From Colwellia echini (lineage in GTDB: Bacteria > Pseudomonadota > Gammaproteobacteria > Enterobacterales > Alteromonadaceae), in assembly GCF_002843355.2 (NCBI RefSeq), contig NZ_PJAI02000012.1, positions 57,283 to 121,282 on the forward strand: 64,000 nt of DNA. The letters run 5' to 3'. Below the pieces are notes generated by a model that was not told the DNA's origin, searched no databases, and worked only from the letters and a program-made list of their open reading frames with translations. A program made the translations under genes and the position numbers. Numbering within the stretch: position 1 is the first letter of the stretch; every line of letters begins with the position of its first letter. Shown here in pieces: positions 44,314 to 54,620 of this stretch.

Positions 44314-45744
44314 TTATACGTTCGGTGTCGCCAAGCAGTTCAATAATTTTTCATGTATTCCAGCAAAACCGCCGTTACTCATAACTACAATTATATCGCC
44401 AGCTTGAGCATGTTTAGTAATATTATTAATTAATACATCAATATTATCTTCCACATGACAAGGTGCGTTGCACTGTTCAATTAAATCACTAACCGACCAT
44501 GTAACTTTATCACCTTGGAAAATAAACACTTCATCAGCGTCATTAAGCGACGCTGGTAATGAATCTTTATGAACACCAGATTTCATAGTATTTGATCTTG
44601 GCTCTAGAACCGCTAATATACGTCCTGGCTTTGCTTGTTGTGCAAGTTTAGCACGAACACCTGCTAATGTTTTTGCTATAGCCGTTGGATGGTGCGCAAA
44701 ATCATCATAAACACTAATATCATTAATAATACCGCGCAGTTCAAAGCGACGTTTGGTGTTAATAAACTCACCTAGTGCATCAATAGCAATAGCACTTGGT
44801 ACACCCGCATGACGTGCTGCAGCAATAGCCATCACACCATTATCAATATTAAAGTCACCAATAAGACTCCACTTTACTGTGCCCTGCTCTTTACCATTAA
44901 AGCTAACAATAAATTCACTGCCTTCACCATTAAGCTTTTCAACGTACCAGCCAGTACTCATGTCTGCGATATTAATGTCTGAGGCATGAATTGAAAGCTC
45001 GGTATGTGAGAACTCTGTAGGTGTCCAACAGCCCATATCTAATGTTTCGCTAATAGCATTTTCATTTGCAGGAGATAAAATTAAACCATTACTTGGCACC
45101 ATTCGGATAAGGTGATGAAACTGTTTTTGGATATCACTAAGATCATTAAAAATATCGCCATGATCAAACTCTAAATTATTGATAACTAAAGTTCGTGGTC
45201 TGTAATGAACAAATTTAGAGCGTTTATCAAAGAACGCACTGTCATATTCATCAGCTTCTATGACAAAAAATGGTGCACTCCCTAATCGTGCAGAGCAGCT
45301 GAAGTTTTGTGGTACTCCGCCAATTAAAAAGCCTGGCGTTAAATTTGCGTATTCTAATATCCACGCAAGCATACTACTGGTTGTTGTTTTACCATGCGTA
45401 CCTGAAACCGCTAACACCCATTTATCTTTAAGCACATTATCGAGTAACCACTGCGGCCCTGAGGTATAAGGAATATTGCGATCTAGCATATACTCAACCA
45501 TAGGGTTACCACGAGACATGGCATTACCCACGATCACTAAGTCAATATCATCGTCAAAATTATCTACTTGATAACCAGACATTAACGCTATGCCTAATCC
45601 TTCTAACTGTGTACTCATCGGCGGATATACGTTTGCATCAGAGCCACTGACTTTAAAACCAAGCTCTTTAGCTATGGCAGCTATACCTCCCATGAAGGTG
45701 CCACAAATACCTAAAATATGAAGGTGTATTTTGTTATTACTCAT
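44314..45744 (-). CDS. mpl: UDP-MurNAc:L-Ala-gamma-D-Glu-mDAP ligase
   Basis: 476 residues of the Mur ligase family. HLHILGICGTFMGGIAAIAK starts the UDP-binding domain, GTHGKTTTSSMLAWILE is the P-loop, and FAHHPTAI the C-terminal domain mark. Mpl recycles the murein tripeptide directly onto UDP-MurNAc. ATG 45744 is taken; a TTG at 45756 is also in frame but lies 2 bases from GAGG. Confidence 0.92.
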   Translation of the reverse strand: MSNNKIHLHILGICGTFMGGIAAIAKELGFKVSGSDANVYPPMSTQLEGLGIALMSGYQVDNFDDDIDLVIVGNAMSRGNPMVEYMLDRNIPYTSGPQWLLDNVLKDKWVLAVSGTHGKTTTSSMLAWILEYANLTPGFLIGGVPQNFSCSARLGSAPFFVIEADEYDSAFFDKRSKFVHYRPRTLVINNLEFDHGDIFNDLSDIQKQFHHLIRMVPSNGLILSPANENAISETLDMGCWTPTEFSHTELSIHASDINIADMSTGWYVEKLNGEGSEFIVSFNGKEQGTVKWSLIGDFNIDNGVMAIAAARHAGVPSAIAIDALGEFINTKRRFELRGIINDISVYDDFAHHPTAIAKTLAGVRAKLAQQAKPGRILAVLEPRSNTMKSGVHKDSLPASLNDADEVFIFQGDKVTWSVSDLIEQCNAPCHVEDNIDVLINNITKHAQAGDIIVVMSNGGFAGIHEKLLNCLATPNV

Positions 45745-45983
45745 AGATATATTCAAAACCTCAATTCACGATATAAACGAAGCGTCATAATGCCGATATC
45801 ATACCTTAATATCTCAGCTTTGGCTGCAATCAAACGGCTAATACCAATTGAAATAAACATACAAAGTTAGTGTTAATTGATTTTATTCCCGAACGAAAAA
45901 ATGATGCCACGAGAAATACCATTAGAAATACGTTATGATGCTGACTATAAAGTTTTAATTTTATCAGTGATAAAGGGTGAACA

Positions 45984-46271
45984 GTGGTAAAGCAGAGCAT
46001 TAACAAAAAAGTATCTATTCATTTCAAGCGTTGGAACAAAACGTTTAACGGTAATACGCAAGATTCACTTTTAGATCAAGGTGAGGCTGCAGGGTTAATT
46101 CTTCCTTATTCCTGTCGTGGCGGCTCTTGTGGTCGTTGTCTAGCTAAATTAATTAGTGGAGAGGTAAAGCAGAACTCAACTGATGGTTTGATGCCAACAG
46201 AGCAAGAACAAGGTTATATTTTACTTTGTTGTAGTCAAGCTCTAACTGATGTCGAAGTAAGCCATGAATAA
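45984..46271 (+). CDS. 2Fe-2S ferredoxin
   Basis: 95 residues of the plant/adrenodoxin-like [2Fe-2S] fold. Cluster ligands are in YSCRGGSCGRC and the later LLCCS (C-x4-C-x2-C-xn-C). The start is GTG 45984 after AAAGGGTG. Small stand-alone electron carrier; no reductase gene is adjacent, so its partner is unknown. Divergent from mpl. Confidence 0.88.
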   Translation: MVKQSINKKVSIHFKRWNKTFNGNTQDSLLDQGEAAGLILPYSCRGGSCGRCLAKLISGEVKQNSTDGLMPTEQEQGYILLCCSQALTDVEVSHE

Positions 46272-46293
46272 TATATATTCATCTTAAGAAATA

Positions 46294-47397
46294 TTAGAAA
46301 TTATAACTCAAACTAGTTATTAATTGATAATCGTTAGGTTTAGGAATTTCTCCAGCCTCATTAACTACAGGCTTTGCAACTCTATTAAGTACGAACGCTA
46401 GATCTAAGTCAAAGTCGTGATGAATTTTATATTCGAAAGAAGCTTTAAAGTAGGAGTTTCTTTTTCCTGAATCTTCTTTAACAAACTGTAACTGGTAATC
46501 GATAAGAAAATCTATTCGACTGGTTATTGAGTAATCGACTGCTGTACTTAATGCGATAACCGCACTGGTCTGATTATTGTCCACTACGGTATTGTAATAT
46601 TCGGTTTGTTGGTAACTAGGACCTAAGGTCATATCCCATTTTAAACGTTTATTATTAATAAAGTGATAACCTAAACTGACACCAAGAGTATTTCTGTTCT
46701 CAATATTTTGCTGTAAGTCTTGTACGTATTCAAAATCGAATACCCGAAAGAAAATTCTGTAAGAATAAAACCAATCAATATAAGCCGTTAAACGACTATT
46801 GTTGGTGACAACTTGGGTTACATCCCCTACCCTCGATTTACTATAGTTAAAGGTATAATCTACATTGAAGCTGGTATAAGGGGTTACTCGTTCTATATTT
46901 GAACTAACAGTATAATTAACTTGGTTAGTATTCCCTGACTCAATATCAATACCTAGGCTTATTTTTCCACTCCAAAAACCTTTTCGGTCATCAGCAGCTG
47001 AAGTAATTGAAAGTAAATCAGATAAGGGATAATGCTGCTCTTTACCGTTACTGATTATCACAACATGATCTTCTTTTACAATCAAAAAGCCTTGTTTTAC
47101 TTCGCCACTGTCAAAGCGTATTTGTTTGTCATAGCGGCTACGAAGTTCATCCACATCCTCCCAATCAAAAGTATGTGTATCAAACTCTTTACTGTCAAAC
47201 TCAAGTTCATCATCATACATTGAGATAATATCGCCTTTTAGCCACTCACCAGATTTAAGCTTAAGCCAATCGTATTTTTGAGAAAAAACAGGTGTTGCAG
47301 GACTCCATTCGACAATAGGTTTAGCCTGTTCTTCTGCCGAACTGACAAAAGCAATTATGGCTAAACCTATAGTGAAAAATTTAAGTAGGGTACTCAT
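46294..47397 (-). CDS. DUF481 outer-membrane protein, copy 2
   Basis: 367 residues. Signal peptide (LLKFFTIGLAIIAFVSSAEE), then a soluble part with WLKLKSGEWLKGDIISMYDD, which is near-identical in wording to the neighbour, and a DUF481 (YdiY-like) barrel from about 145 to the terminal LSYNF. It lies 12 bases after the first copy, so the two form an operon from tandem duplication. Role unknown; YdiY is a putative salt-induced outer-membrane protein. Confidence 0.82.
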   Translation of the reverse strand: MSTLLKFFTIGLAIIAFVSSAEEQAKPIVEWSPATPVFSQKYDWLKLKSGEWLKGDIISMYDDELEFDSKEFDTHTFDWEDVDELRSRYDKQIRFDSGEVKQGFLIVKEDHVVIISNGKEQHYPLSDLLSITSAADDRKGFWSGKISLGIDIESGNTNQVNYTVSSNIERVTPYTSFNVDYTFNYSKSRVGDVTQVVTNNSRLTAYIDWFYSYRIFFRVFDFEYVQDLQQNIENRNTLGVSLGYHFINNKRLKWDMTLGPSYQQTEYYNTVVDNNQTSAVIALSTAVDYSITSRIDFLIDYQLQFVKEDSGKRNSYFKASFEYKIHHDFDLDLAFVLNRVAKPVVNEAGEIPKPNDYQLITSLSYNF

Positions 47398-47409
47398 ACT
47401 TTTAATTGC

Positions 47410-48576
47410 TTAAAAATCATAACCCAAACTAATTACTAGACGAAAATCATTTTGCTCTGGAATGCTACCATCACTTTCTTCTTTCGGATTTTCAGTGCGA
47501 TCTGCATAAAACGTCACATCAAGATCAAAATCATTCATCAGATCTATTTCTAAGCCTGTTTGAAATTGCTGAATTCGTCCACCAGACTCTTCATTAATAA
47601 ATTGGATACTATATGATGCAGAGTAATCAATATCACCGGATATTTCATAAGTAAAATCAGTCCCTAATGAGATACCAAAAGACTTTTCGATATTACTATC
47701 AGGTGCTTTTACATCAATAAACTTACTCTTTTGATAACTTGGCCCAAGATTTAAATCCCAAGTCGTTTGACTAGTATCAATAACATTATAACCAAGACCT
47801 ATACCGTAATTGATTCGGTAATCAAGGTTTAAGAATGCGTCTGAAGAGTACTCAAAATCTGCCGCTCGGAAGTAAATTTTAGGATTGAAAAACCAATCGT
47901 ATGATCCTGTTAACTGCTCACTGTCTGCTGTTACAATTTTTTCTTCTGTATCTTGGTCTTTATAGCGACTATAGTCTGCAATAAAATCAGCTTTAAAACG
48001 GCTACTTGCACTTCTTCGTTGTATACCTGCAGCAAAGGTATAATCAATCTGTGAAGTATTACCATTACTTATATTAAAACCTAAATTTACATAACCATCC
48101 CATAGGTCACGCTCATTTACACCTGATGAAGCGACTGACAGTAACTGATCTAAAGTATAGTAAGTGGTCACGCCATTCCTAGTTAACGATAATTTTTTGT
48201 CCTTAACGACTAAATAGCCTTCCGCAACTGTACCATCATTCATACGGATACTTTGCCAGCCTTTACTTCGTAATACGGCAATATCTTCCCAGTCTATGTT
48301 TTGTACATCAAGCTCCTCACTGTCAAACTCTAAGCTGTCATCATACATAGAAACAATATCACCTTTAAGCCATTCATCAGAGGTTAATTGTATCCAATCA
48401 AAATCTTGCTTAAAAACAGGCGTTGGTTTTATCCATTGCGACTTTTCTTCGCCGTTTGCAGTAGCAGAAACATCACCTGCGACAGGAGTGTCGGTCGCAT
48501 AAGTGGTAGCTGAACTAGCTAGAAAAGATAAAAATAAGAATAGTTTAGAGACTCGATCAAGTATCAAGTAAGACAT
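47410..48576 (-). CDS. DUF481 outer-membrane protein, copy 1
   Basis: 388 residues, signal peptide (LFLFLSFLASSATTYA), N-terminal part WIQLTSDEWLKGDIVSMYDD onward, then the DUF481 barrel ending LVISLGYDF. First gene of the pair. Parts of the N-terminal segment are conserved between the paralogues (DDSLEFDSEE against DDELEFDSKE) while the barrels differ more, suggesting the N-terminal module has the fixed function. Confidence 0.82.
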   Translation of the reverse strand: MSYLILDRVSKLFLFLSFLASSATTYATDTPVAGDVSATANGEEKSQWIKPTPVFKQDFDWIQLTSDEWLKGDIVSMYDDSLEFDSEELDVQNIDWEDIAVLRSKGWQSIRMNDGTVAEGYLVVKDKKLSLTRNGVTTYYTLDQLLSVASSGVNERDLWDGYVNLGFNISNGNTSQIDYTFAAGIQRRSASSRFKADFIADYSRYKDQDTEEKIVTADSEQLTGSYDWFFNPKIYFRAADFEYSSDAFLNLDYRINYGIGLGYNVIDTSQTTWDLNLGPSYQKSKFIDVKAPDSNIEKSFGISLGTDFTYEISGDIDYSASYSIQFINEESGGRIQQFQTGLEIDLMNDFDLDVTFYADRTENPKEESDGSIPEQNDFRLVISLGYDF

Positions 48577-49429
48577 GAAGACTTTACCCCTTTAAGGTAT
48601 TTATGAAATAAATGTTTTAAATGTGATTTAAAGCGTAATTGAGCAAATACATTGGTCAATCATTGATATTACAAAACTAAGACATTTTAAACACTTCGAT
48701 TAAAAAATTAAACTTTTCAATACAATTAATCCATAACTTTTTAAGTATATTTAATAAATTTTAGCGAACGATTAAACCTTAAAGTCATTCTGATGGCACC
48801 AAAATAGCCCACAAAAAAACCACGACGCTCCAAAAGAGTGCGAAGCAGCATAAAACTATACATAATGACTATGAATAACGGCAAGCATAATGCTATTGAT
48901 AATACCGACTTGATAATTTCAACCCGGTAATAGCACTAAGCTAATAATAGCCCGCTGTTCAAATTCTTTCACTCAGCGATAATTAATAGGTTTAAGGACA
49001 TGATTTTGATTGAAGCAATGGTTATTCAGGAGCATATGCACCTACATCCTCTAATAACACCATCTTTGTAGCAGCGTCCTTTCGAAATTAATAACGCAGC
49101 ATATAAGCCTTTAAGAACGTCATTTGGAAACTTGATCGAGTAGATAATAAATTTAATAAAATTACGATTACTACCGTCAGTTTTTATTCTTATTGATCAC
49201 TTTTATTAAAACGAAGTAAATGAAAGTTAATTATTAAACTACACTTTAACGATAAAATACCCACAAAATCGTGAATTTTTAAATAAATTAACGCTAAAAA
49301 CTAGAAAAATAATAAAAAACATTTTTTTGTCCAAACTATAGATATATACTTAAAATTATTAACATTATGAAATAGTGCAGTTTAAATAATAGTTTCATAA
49401 TGCTAAAACATAAGGAAATAAAAGGTTTT
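48577..49429. other. long intergenic region with remnant of a repeat element
   Basis: 853 bases without a credible gene. 48961-48992 (TTCTTTC-ACTCAGCG, AATTAATAGGTT) matches the window-end element at 63967-64000. The following 100 bases include a possible 23-codon frame (ATG 49000, with AAGGAC) that I regard as part of the same decayed element. The last 150 bases before the DUF4124 gene are AT-rich promoter-like DNA. Confidence 0.5.
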
Positions 49430-49957
49430 ATGCTCAAGTTATTACTGCTTACACTATTCATTTTCACATTGGCTGCTCCTGCATTCGCCAATGCGAGTAA
49501 AACAACTAAAATTTATGTTTGGCACAATGAACAAGGCACCTTAGTTTTTTCCGATTCTCCAAGAGCTGGTGCTGAAGAAGTAGAGGTAGAGCCTGATAAT
49601 GTTATTCAATCACAAACAGCTTTAAAAACTGAAATTCTTGATATAACACCGCAAAAAACCGTAGAAAAATATGACATTGTAATTAACACTCCGAAAAACA
49701 ATGCAACAATACGTGATAATACTGGCTCTGTTTATATAGAAGGAGGTATCAAGCCGCGCTTTAAAAAAGGTTTAAAAGTTCTGTTAGAACTTGATGGACA
49801 ACCTTATAACCCCCCTCAAGTACACTCAATGTTTTCTTTACGCGATATAAATCGAGGCGAACATAAAATTAAAATGTTATTACTTGATGATAAAGGCAAG
49901 GTTATTGCATCATCTTCATCAGTAACGTTTTATATGCATAGAGCTTCTTCACAGTAA
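49430..49957 (+). CDS. DUF4124-domain envelope protein
   Basis: 175 residues. A signal peptide (LLLLTLFIFTLAAPAFANA) is followed by a DUF4124 domain (KIYVWHNEQGTLVFSDSPRA, about 25-60) and a C-terminal Ig-like part (NNATIRDNTGSVYIEGGI to VTFYMH). ATG 49430 after AAAAGG is preferred over ATG 49400, which adds charged residues before the signal. It precedes glnL by 158 bases on the same strand; DUF4124 genes beside glnLG are seen in related bacteria. Function unknown. Confidence 0.8.
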   Translation: MLKLLLLTLFIFTLAAPAFANASKTTKIYVWHNEQGTLVFSDSPRAGAEEVEVEPDNVIQSQTALKTEILDITPQKTVEKYDIVINTPKNNATIRDNTGSVYIEGGIKPRFKKGLKVLLELDGQPYNPPQVHSMFSLRDINRGEHKIKMLLLDDKGKVIASSSSVTFYMHRASSQ

Positions 49958-50115
49958 GTTAGCAAAACTATTTACAACCCTTTGTTATTAAATGGTTTTA
50001 GATTTATAACTTTGTTTAACTTGAAAATTTATTATTGCAAATAAAACCAATTTTTAGTAAATCTACATTGTTCGCACCAATTAAGTGCGTGCAATTAATT
50101 CTCCTAAGGTTTTTT

Positions 50116-51246
50116 ATGCATAGCCGTAGTTTTATACAAGAACAGATTGCACCTTATCAACAATCTCTTGCTAACCATTTAGTAACAGCCGTCATTATTC
50201 TAAATGGCGATCTTGCTATCGTTTATGCAAATCCTGCCGCAGAAGCTTTATTAAATAAAAGTCTATATCGATTATACAGCACAGACTCAGAAGTTATTTT
50301 TGCCAATACGAGTATAACTACAGCTCGATTAGAACAACTCCTTGCTACAGGGCAAGAGTTTACCGATAGTGATATTATGGTTGAACTCAGTCCGAATCAT
50401 CGTTTTACAGCGGAAATAACCGCTTCTTCCGTTGAGTTTAAAAAAACACCTCATGTTTTATTGGAATTAAAGCAAATAGATCAACAGAAACAAATTAGCT
50501 TAGAAGTTTTTCAACATCAGCAATGGCTTGCTGCACGTGATCTTATCAAAGGTCTTGCTCATGAAATTAAAAATCCTTTAGGTGGACTTCGTGGCGCAGC
50601 ACAATTATTAAGTAAAGAAGTAAACAATGATCAGCAAGAATACACCAGCATGATTATTGAACAAGCTGATCGGTTAACTAATTTAGTTGACAGATTACTT
50701 GGTCCAAATCAACTACCTCAAATTCAAGCTCAAAATATTCATGGCATACTTGAGAAAGTATGTAAGTTAGTGAGTTATTCTAACGAAAAAAATATTCACT
50801 TACTGCGAGACTATGATCCATCAATACCTGCGGTTGAATGCGATCAAGAAAAACTACAACAAGCTGTACTCAATATAGTCAATAATGCGATTCAAGCGAT
50901 TGATGAGGGAAATACTATTACCCTAAAAACACGTATAGCCAGTAATAAAACTATTTACGGAAAACGTATAAAACTGGCCGTTCATATAAGTATTATTGAT
51001 AACGGTCCAGGCATTCCTAGTGAAATTCAAGATACACTTTTTTATCCTATGGTGTCAGGGCGATCTAATGGTACAGGTTTAGGTTTATCTATTTCTCAAA
51101 CATTAATTAACCAACACCAAGGCAAATTATCTTGCCATAGTATCCCTGGGCATACCGAATTTACTATTCTGCTTCCGTTAAAGCAGCAAGCGTTAAAACA
51201 ACAACCTTTACCCCAAGCACTTTTATCACAAGAGAATAAATTATGA
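50116..51246 (+). CDS. glnL: nitrogen regulation histidine kinase NtrB
   Basis: 376 residues, soluble. PAS domain (about 15-125), then the H-box GLAHEIKNPLGGLRGAAQLL with His149, N-box NNAIQAIDEG, G1 DNGPGIP and G2 NGTGLGLS. It phosphorylates or dephosphorylates NtrC according to PII state. ATG 50116 with TAAGG upstream is used; a TTG at 50035 would add 27 residues. Overlaps glnG by ATGA. Confidence 0.94.
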   Translation: MHSRSFIQEQIAPYQQSLANHLVTAVIILNGDLAIVYANPAAEALLNKSLYRLYSTDSEVIFANTSITTARLEQLLATGQEFTDSDIMVELSPNHRFTAEITASSVEFKKTPHVLLELKQIDQQKQISLEVFQHQQWLAARDLIKGLAHEIKNPLGGLRGAAQLLSKEVNNDQQEYTSMIIEQADRLTNLVDRLLGPNQLPQIQAQNIHGILEKVCKLVSYSNEKNIHLLRDYDPSIPAVECDQEKLQQAVLNIVNNAIQAIDEGNTITLKTRIASNKTIYGKRIKLAVHISIIDNGPGIPSEIQDTLFYPMVSGRSNGTGLGLSISQTLINQHQGKLSCHSIPGHTEFTILLPLKQQALKQQPLPQALLSQENKL

Positions 51247-52643
51247 TCACCGAACAAATATGGATAGTTGACGATGACAGTTCCATCAGATGGGTACTTG
51301 AGAAAGCTTTTGCTAATGCAAATATCAGTTGTGCCGCTTTTGAGAGTGCTGAGAATTTATTAGTTGCTTTAGATCATGGGCAGCCTGAAGTTATCATTTC
51401 TGATATTCGCATGCCAAATATAGATGGTATGGAACTACTGGACCGATTACGTAAAGATTATAGCCATATTCCAGTTATCATTATGACTGCACATTCTGAC
51501 TTAGACAGCGCCGTAAATGCCTATCAAGGTGGTGCTTTTGAATATTTACCTAAACCTTTTGATATAGATGATGCTATCAACCTTAGTAAGCGTGCACTTA
51601 CACATGCCAGAGAGCATAGTCCTAAGAATAAACAAAAATCAAACACACCTCTAGCTGTAGGCTTGATTGGTGAAGCACCAGCCATGCAAGAAGTTTTTCG
51701 TGCAATTGGTCGTTTATCTCGCTCAAGCATCAGTGTATTAATAAACGGGGAATCAGGTACGGGTAAAGAATTAGTTGCACAAGCGCTACACTCTCATAGT
51801 CCGAGAGTTAACGAACCTTTTATTCCTTTAAATATGGCAGCTATTCCAAAAGATCTTATTGAATCTGAGCTATTTGGCCATGAGAAAGGAGCTTTCACTG
51901 GTGCTAATGCGGTTCGTCAAGGGCGCTTTGAACAAGCCCATAAAGGCACCTTATTCTTAGATGAAATAGGTGACATGCCATTAGATATTCAAACACGTTT
52001 ACTACGTGTACTTTCTGATGGTCAAGTTTATCGTGTCGGTGGACATTTACCTGTACAAGTTGATGTGCGAATTATTGCCGCGACCCATCAAAATCTTGAA
52101 GAAAGCGTGAAGAAAGGAGAATTTCGAGAAGATTTATTCCATCGCCTCAATGTAATTCGCATTCACTTACCGAGTCTTAGAGAACGAAAAGAAGATATTC
52201 CGCAACTTAGTCAACATTTTCTAACTCAAGCAGCAAACGAGCTTAGTGTTGAAGTAAAAACATTAGGTAAAAAAGCCAGTGATTTTTTGAATAATTGTCA
52301 ATGGCCTGGCAACGTTAGACAATTAGAAAATATTTGTCGATTTTTAACCGTAATGGCCAGTGGCCAAGAAATTTTAGTTGAAGATTTACCAAATGAATTA
52401 ACCGAAAAATCAGTGCCTTTACAACAAGATTCAAATGCTTGGCAAGATGTGCTCAGTGCTTGGATGGATCAAGAGTTAGCACAAGGAAAAGATGCTATTT
52501 TAGATTACGCACAAGTTGAATTTGAAAAGATCATGCTTGAACGAGCTTTGATTTTTACCCAAGGCCATAAACAAGACGCTGCCAAGAAATTAGGTTGGGG
52601 AAGAAATACTTTAACCCGAAAATTAAAAGAATTTGAGAATTAA
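51243..52643 (+). CDS. glnG: nitrogen regulation response regulator NtrC
   Basis: 466 residues, the usual NtrC length. Receiver domain with Asp54 (IISDIRMPNI), AAA+ domain with Walker A GESGTGKE, the sigma54-contact loop GAFTGA and GTLFLDEIGDMP, and a Fis-type helix-turn-helix (AAKKLGWGRNTLTRKLKEF). It activates RpoN promoters under nitrogen limitation. Start overlaps the end of glnL by 4 bases. A candidate target promoter is at 12804 in this window. Confidence 0.96.
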   Translation: MITEQIWIVDDDSSIRWVLEKAFANANISCAAFESAENLLVALDHGQPEVIISDIRMPNIDGMELLDRLRKDYSHIPVIIMTAHSDLDSAVNAYQGGAFEYLPKPFDIDDAINLSKRALTHAREHSPKNKQKSNTPLAVGLIGEAPAMQEVFRAIGRLSRSSISVLINGESGTGKELVAQALHSHSPRVNEPFIPLNMAAIPKDLIESELFGHEKGAFTGANAVRQGRFEQAHKGTLFLDEIGDMPLDIQTRLLRVLSDGQVYRVGGHLPVQVDVRIIAATHQNLEESVKKGEFREDLFHRLNVIRIHLPSLRERKEDIPQLSQHFLTQAANELSVEVKTLGKKASDFLNNCQWPGNVRQLENICRFLTVMASGQEILVEDLPNELTEKSVPLQQDSNAWQDVLSAWMDQELAQGKDAILDYAQVEFEKIMLERALIFTQGHKQDAAKKLGWGRNTLTRKLKEFEN

Positions 52644-52710
52644 ACGAATGTTTCTAAATAGCGGCAGTATATTGTTCAAGAATATTGAATAAATGAGTCT
52701 GAAATAAACT

Positions 52711-52748
52711 AATACCATTTCGTTTACGTATTTATGCGAAATGGTATT
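52711..52748 (+). terminator. inverted repeat downstream of glnG
   Basis: AATACCATTTCG (52711-52722) pairs with CGAAATGGTATT (52737-52748). 68 bases after the glnG stop; no T-run, so either a weak terminator or a short repeat element. Confidence 0.4.
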
Positions 52749-52829
52749 ACTGTAATTATTATGCTTTTCGTCAGTGGTTTTAGCACTTTAGTGACTTTAT
52801 GTTAAAATAAAAGCTTTAGCAGTCAATAA

Positions 52830-53210
52830 TTAACCGCTACAAACCTCTTCATCACATTGCTTACAACTATTACATAATTTTATATTAATAAAGTGAGCGG
52901 CGATAATAAGACTCGCACCACCAATAATAAAATAAGGCTCTAGATCTACCGAAAAATCATGCTTTATCCAGTATAATGTCACACCTAAATAAAGTAAGTA
53001 AAAAGGATACAAACGTTTATGATAACGTTTAAATCCAGAAAATAATGCAATAGTACCTAACGCAGCAGTTAAAAGAAGAAAAACATGCTCCCAGGCATGA
53101 TCGGCTAAAAAGCTTAAACCGACTAAAGGAAGTAATGGTAATAATATAGGCAATAGTATGCAATGTAATGCGCATAAAGAAGTTGCCGTAATACCTATTC
53201 TATCTAACAT
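52830..53210 (-). CDS. MerC-type membrane protein
   Basis: 126 residues with four membrane helices. The first has ATSLCALHCILLPILLPLLP, the paired-Cys mercury site of MerC-family proteins, and the C-terminus adds CNSCKQCDEEVC. MerC imports Hg(II) in mer operons, but no mer genes are near, so this is a stand-alone homologue that may handle another thiophilic metal. Confidence 0.78.
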   Translation of the reverse strand: MLDRIGITATSLCALHCILLPILLPLLPLVGLSFLADHAWEHVFLLLTAALGTIALFSGFKRYHKRLYPFYLLYLGVTLYWIKHDFSVDLEPYFIIGGASLIIAAHFINIKLCNSCKQCDEEVCSG

Positions 53211-53393
53211 GATTATTCCGCGAAGCTAAATTAATTTACTATTATTGATAAGCTAACTTGAACAGCTTATCGTACTAATTGAGATATTATCACAATTGAT
53301 ACAATATAACATTATAAATTAATGTAACGGCAACGACCATCTTTTTATTCTTAGATTACAATTAAAATTAATTAAGCTAATTCTAGATAGTTA

Positions 53394-54299
53394 TTAATTT
53401 CTATCGCTATTAATTAAAAAATAATAACTAAGTTTATTTTTTAAATGTTCAAAGAAGTCATCATTACCTTTATCACCTATTAACTGGGCTAATTCACTAC
53501 CAAGTGGGGTAAATTTATAAAATTGTAGACTCACATCCGCTTTTATTGCCGTCAATCTCATCGAGCTACCGTTGTACATAAATTGTAATGTTTCACCTTT
53601 ATTTATTAAACTCGATTCACTTTCTTGTATATAAATCAGATGATTTTCTGAGAGTGCAAGTAAATCGGCATGATTTAAACCGTATTGACTTAAATTGCAA
53701 AATTGTAGGCGTTGTTTAGCAAGAAAATTTAACAGTCCTGGTTTTTGGTATGCCCCCGTAATTAAACGTATATTTTTATGGTTAGGATCTTTTACTGCTA
53801 ATGAACAAGCTTTCGCTAATAATTTAGCATCATGTATTCCCATATCACGAAAAATTTTTAAAGCTTTATATGAAAAAGATCCCGATTTAGTTAACTCCCC
53901 AGCCAAAATTTTTGCCCAAAGGTCCTGCATTGTAGGATTACTTACCTCTTCTGATAAAGCGATATATCGATTAAACCAATCAAGATCAATATTTGGCCCG
54001 ATCTCAAAGTTTGAGCAGTAAGGTAATGCTTTCAAAATGATAGTTTCAATATTTTTTTGTTTGTGTAATTCGGTTAATCGAGCGCGTTTTAATGTTCTAT
54101 CTTCAAGAAGAGCTTTTTTATTCTCAGCGAATAAAGCACCATCGATCCCTAGCTTTTTAGCTAACTTAAAAAATTGTGGAGACGTCGAACTTTCAGGAGG
54201 CGATTGCTGAGTCGTTTTGCAAGTATCAATAACTCTAGTGCTATCATCTGTTTGATTATCATCTTCATTTTGCACTAAGATTGACTTATCGCGACTCAT
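53394..54299 (-). CDS. TIGR03899 family protein
   Basis: 301 residues, cytoplasmic. The core LDWFNRYIALSEEVSNPTMQ DLWAKILAGE and the KIFRDMGIHDAKLLAKACSL segment are those of TIGR03899 (DUF2806-like) proteins of marine gammaproteobacteria, whose function is unknown. The first 45 residues are low-complexity and polar. ATG 54299. Confidence 0.75.
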   Translation of the reverse strand: MSRDKSILVQNEDDNQTDDSTRVIDTCKTTQQSPPESSTSPQFFKLAKKLGIDGALFAENKKALLEDRTLKRARLTELHKQKNIETIILKALPYCSNFEIGPNIDLDWFNRYIALSEEVSNPTMQDLWAKILAGELTKSGSFSYKALKIFRDMGIHDAKLLAKACSLAVKDPNHKNIRLITGAYQKPGLLNFLAKQRLQFCNLSQYGLNHADLLALSENHLIYIQESESSLINKGETLQFMYNGSSMRLTAIKADVSLQFYKFTPLGSELAQLIGDKGNDDFFEHLKNKLSYYFLINSDRN

Positions 54300-54486
54300 G
54301 TTGATTTACTCCTTTTATTATAATGTGCAATCAGGTATAAATTCTATCTAAGCTTAAGCCAAGCAAAAATAATACTTTACTAATCTAGCAAAAACATTCA
54401 AATTATCTAGATATTTAAATTGTAGCGTGTAATTAATAGTAATGGTTCTAATTTATTATAACGTAACAAATGTAATCAAATAAAAT

Positions 54487-54518
54487 TATTGAAATGGACT
54501 TTTTTATTCATTTCAATA
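54487..54518. promoter_or_regulatory. palindrome upstream of the REC-EAL gene
   Basis: TATTGAAATG (54487-54496) and CATTTCAATA (54509-54518), perfect arms. About 100 bases before the start codon in a 321-base gap; possible operator. Confidence 0.4.
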
Positions 54519-54620
54519 GTGTAAAAAAGTTGTATTAGGTTATAGTTAATCTAAATATAATAAATTTCATTTTTAACTAAGAACTTTCAAAAAAATAATA
54601 CTCTTAGTTATGAGGACAGT

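Noticed and set aside
45838..45860. TAATACCAATT motif resembling the MITE end seen at 6594
   Set aside because: No matching inverted end within several hundred bases, so one end alone is not evidence of an element.
49000..49071. 23-codon frame with AAGGAC upstream
   Set aside because: Lies inside the decayed repeat element, has no homologue I recognise and no conserved features.
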